DNA from: Alphaproteobacteria bacterium
Lineage (GTDB): Bacteria > Pseudomonadota > Alphaproteobacteria > Caulobacterales > Maricaulaceae
NCBI GenBank assembly: GCA_030428405.1
Contig: JAUIEH010000003.1
Coordinates: 1-22,952 of the forward strand
Direction: 5' to 3'
DNA length: 22,952 nucleotides
Shown in pieces: positions 21,810 through 22,952 of the stretch. Numbering within the stretch: position 1 is the stretch's first letter; each line of letters starts with the position of its first letter. The translations under genes were made by a program, and so were the position numbers. The notes beneath the pieces are model-generated. The model did not search any database. It saw only the letters and a program-made list of their open reading frames with translations, and had not been told where the DNA came from.

Positions 21810-22952
21810 TTACGCGGGATCTGTGCGTTGCGCGCCTTCCGCTTTGACGTGGGCGAGCGAGGGATAGCCGTTGACGGCCATCAACAGATCGGCCTCTGCG
21901 AGAATGCATTTCAGCACATGGGCCGCGCCTTCCGCGCCGCCAATGGCGAGGCCGTAGGCGTAGGGCCGACCGACGCCGACCGCGGTTGCGCCAAGCGCGA
22001 TCGCCTTGATCAGGTCGGAACCTGAGCGCACGCCGGAATCGAACAAGACCGGCGTCTTGCCGGCGCCTTCGACCACGCCGGGCAGCATGTCGATGGCGCC
22101 AATGCCGCCATTCGCCTGCCGGCCGCCGTGATTGGAACAATAGATCGCATCAACGCCCATATCAGCGGCCTTGCGCGCATCGTCGCCGTGACAAACGCCT
22201 TTCAACACGATGGGCAGTTTGGTCGCTTCACGCAGCCAGGCGAGGTGGTCCCAGGTGAGCACTTCGCCGAACACGCCCGCCCAGGTGACGATGGCGGTTT
22301 GTGGGTCTTCCTCCGGCGGCTTTTCCAGGAGGCTCCGGAATACGGGGTCCACGAAATAATTCTGCAGAACATGGCCGCGCAGTTGCGGAAAGTTCGACGT
22401 CGACAGATCGCGCGGCCGCCAGCCGGTGACCCAGGTGTCCAGCGTCACGACGAGCGCTTTATAGCCAGCATTCTCCGCCCGGCTGATCAGGCTTTGGGCG
22501 AGCTCGCGGTTCTTGGGCGTGTAGAGCTGAAAATAAGCCGGCGTGTCGCCGCAATGCTTGATGACCTCTTCGAGCGGATCATTGCTGAGCGTGGACGCGC
22601 AGAAGGGCACGCCGGTCATCGCGGAGGCTTTGGCGGCGGCGATGTCGCCGTGCTTGTCCTGCGTGCAGATGCCGTTGACGCCGATGGGCGCCATGAAGGC
22701 CGGGTTGGGCAGCTTCTGGCCAAAGAGATCAATCGTCAGGTCGCGCACGGAACAATCAACCAGCATGCGCGGGACCATGCCCCAATGCGCAAAGGCTGCG
22801 ACATTGGCGTCCTGGGTCAACTCATCGCCGCAACCGCCCTGGACATAGCTCAAGAGGCCCGGCGACATCGCGGTTTCCGCGCGCGCCATGAGCCCTTTGA
22901 AGTCCATCGGATATTCGGGAACGACGCCCTGCAATCCGTTGAAATAGATCTC
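21810..22952 (-). CDS. FMN-dependent alpha-hydroxy-acid oxidase, lactate 2-monooxygenase-like (5'-truncated by window edge)
   Basis: About 380 residues of an FMN-dependent alpha-hydroxy-acid dehydrogenase. The frame stays open to the last base (EIYFNGLQG before VVPEYP), so the true N terminus is outside the window; a TTG at 22934 is not the start. The TIM-barrel motifs are present: FMAPIGVNGI, ASTLSNDPLEEV, YFQLYTPKN, VVTLDTWVTGWRPRDL, IVLKGV, SNHGGRQ with the catalytic histidine, and FDSGVRSGSDLIKAIALGA with the phosphate-binding arginine. TWVTGWRPRDL favours the lactate 2-monooxygenase branch over glycolate or L-lactate dehydrogenases. It oxidises a 2-hydroxy acid using FMN; the actual substrate is not fixed by sequence. 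Confidence 0.92.
   Translation of the reverse strand, partial: EIYFNGLQGVVPEYPMDFKGLMARAETAMSPGLLSYVQGGCGDELTQDANVAAFAHWGMVPRMLVDCSVRDLTIDLFGQKLPNPAFMAPIGVNGICTQDKHGDIAAAKASAMTGVPFCASTLSNDPLEEVIKHCGDTPAYFQLYTPKNRELAQSLISRAENAGYKALVVTLDTWVTGWRPRDLSTSNFPQLRGHVLQNYFVDPVFRSLLEKPPEEDPQTAIVTWAGVFGEVLTWDHLAWLREATKLPIVLKGVCHGDDARKAADMGVDAIYCSNHGGRQANGGIGAIDMLPGVVEGAGKTPVLFDSGVRSGSDLIKAIALGATAVGVGRPYAYGLAIGGAEGAAHVLKCILAEADLLMAVNGYPSLAHVKAEGAQRTDPA

Overview
This is a GC-rich chromosomal window, and everything recognisable points to an alphaproteobacterium of the Caulobacterales / Hyphomonadales / Parvularculales kind. Evidence for this is the order ribD-ribE-ribBA-ribH-nusB-thiL, a K+-independent proton pyrophosphatase, bamE next to a CBP3-type cytochrome bc1 chaperone, plsX-fabH-ihfA, DUF2842 beside a COX15-type heme A synthase, and an S9 protein with the alphaproteobacterial N-terminal extension. 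Taxonomy is inferred from gene content, not from an rRNA gene; none is present. I see no CRISPR array, prophage, insertion sequence or recognisable defence system. Most of the window is core genome, with a less familiar cell-envelope stretch at about 17.2-20.6 kb.

Region 1 (1-5634, +): a tight riboflavin operon. It holds the 3' part of ribD, an inserted glutathione S-transferase gene, ribE, a RibBA-type gene whose cyclohydrolase half has lost its zinc and catalytic residues (RibBX-like), and ribH. Stop/start overlaps lead into nusB and thiL, followed by a small exported His/Gly-rich protein. Region 2 (5796-7931, +): hppA, ending at a strong bidirectional hairpin terminator that it shares with the convergent bamE.

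Region 3 (8053-11849): bamE (-) is divergent from the CBP3 chaperone, plsX, fabH and ihfA (+), followed by tRNA-Pro(GGG). These serve outer-membrane assembly, bc1 maturation, phospholipid and fatty-acid initiation, and nucleoid architecture. Region 4 (11987-13401): a secreted protein built of three tandem repeats, each with one cysteine pair, with its own terminator.

Region 5 (13419-17146): DUF2842 (-) and ctaA/COX15 (+) are divergent. ctaA runs tail-to-tail into a lipoprotein gene with 80 bp of coding overlap. A 334-bp intergenic region then carries an 18-bp near-palindrome and a good sigma70-type promoter for rplM-rpsI, which end at a terminator.

Region 6 (17223-20590, all -): a two-TM protein, a translationally coupled secreted-protein/lipoprotein pair, and a GH19-like (chitinase/muramidase fold) exported enzyme. 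That enzyme is followed by two long blocks of a DEP-based tetrapeptide repeat and a C-terminal membrane anchor. This last protein is the most unusual item in the window. Region 7 (20728-22952): a MarC-family membrane protein, a small cupin, and a convergent FMN-dependent alpha-hydroxy-acid oxidase cut by the window edge.
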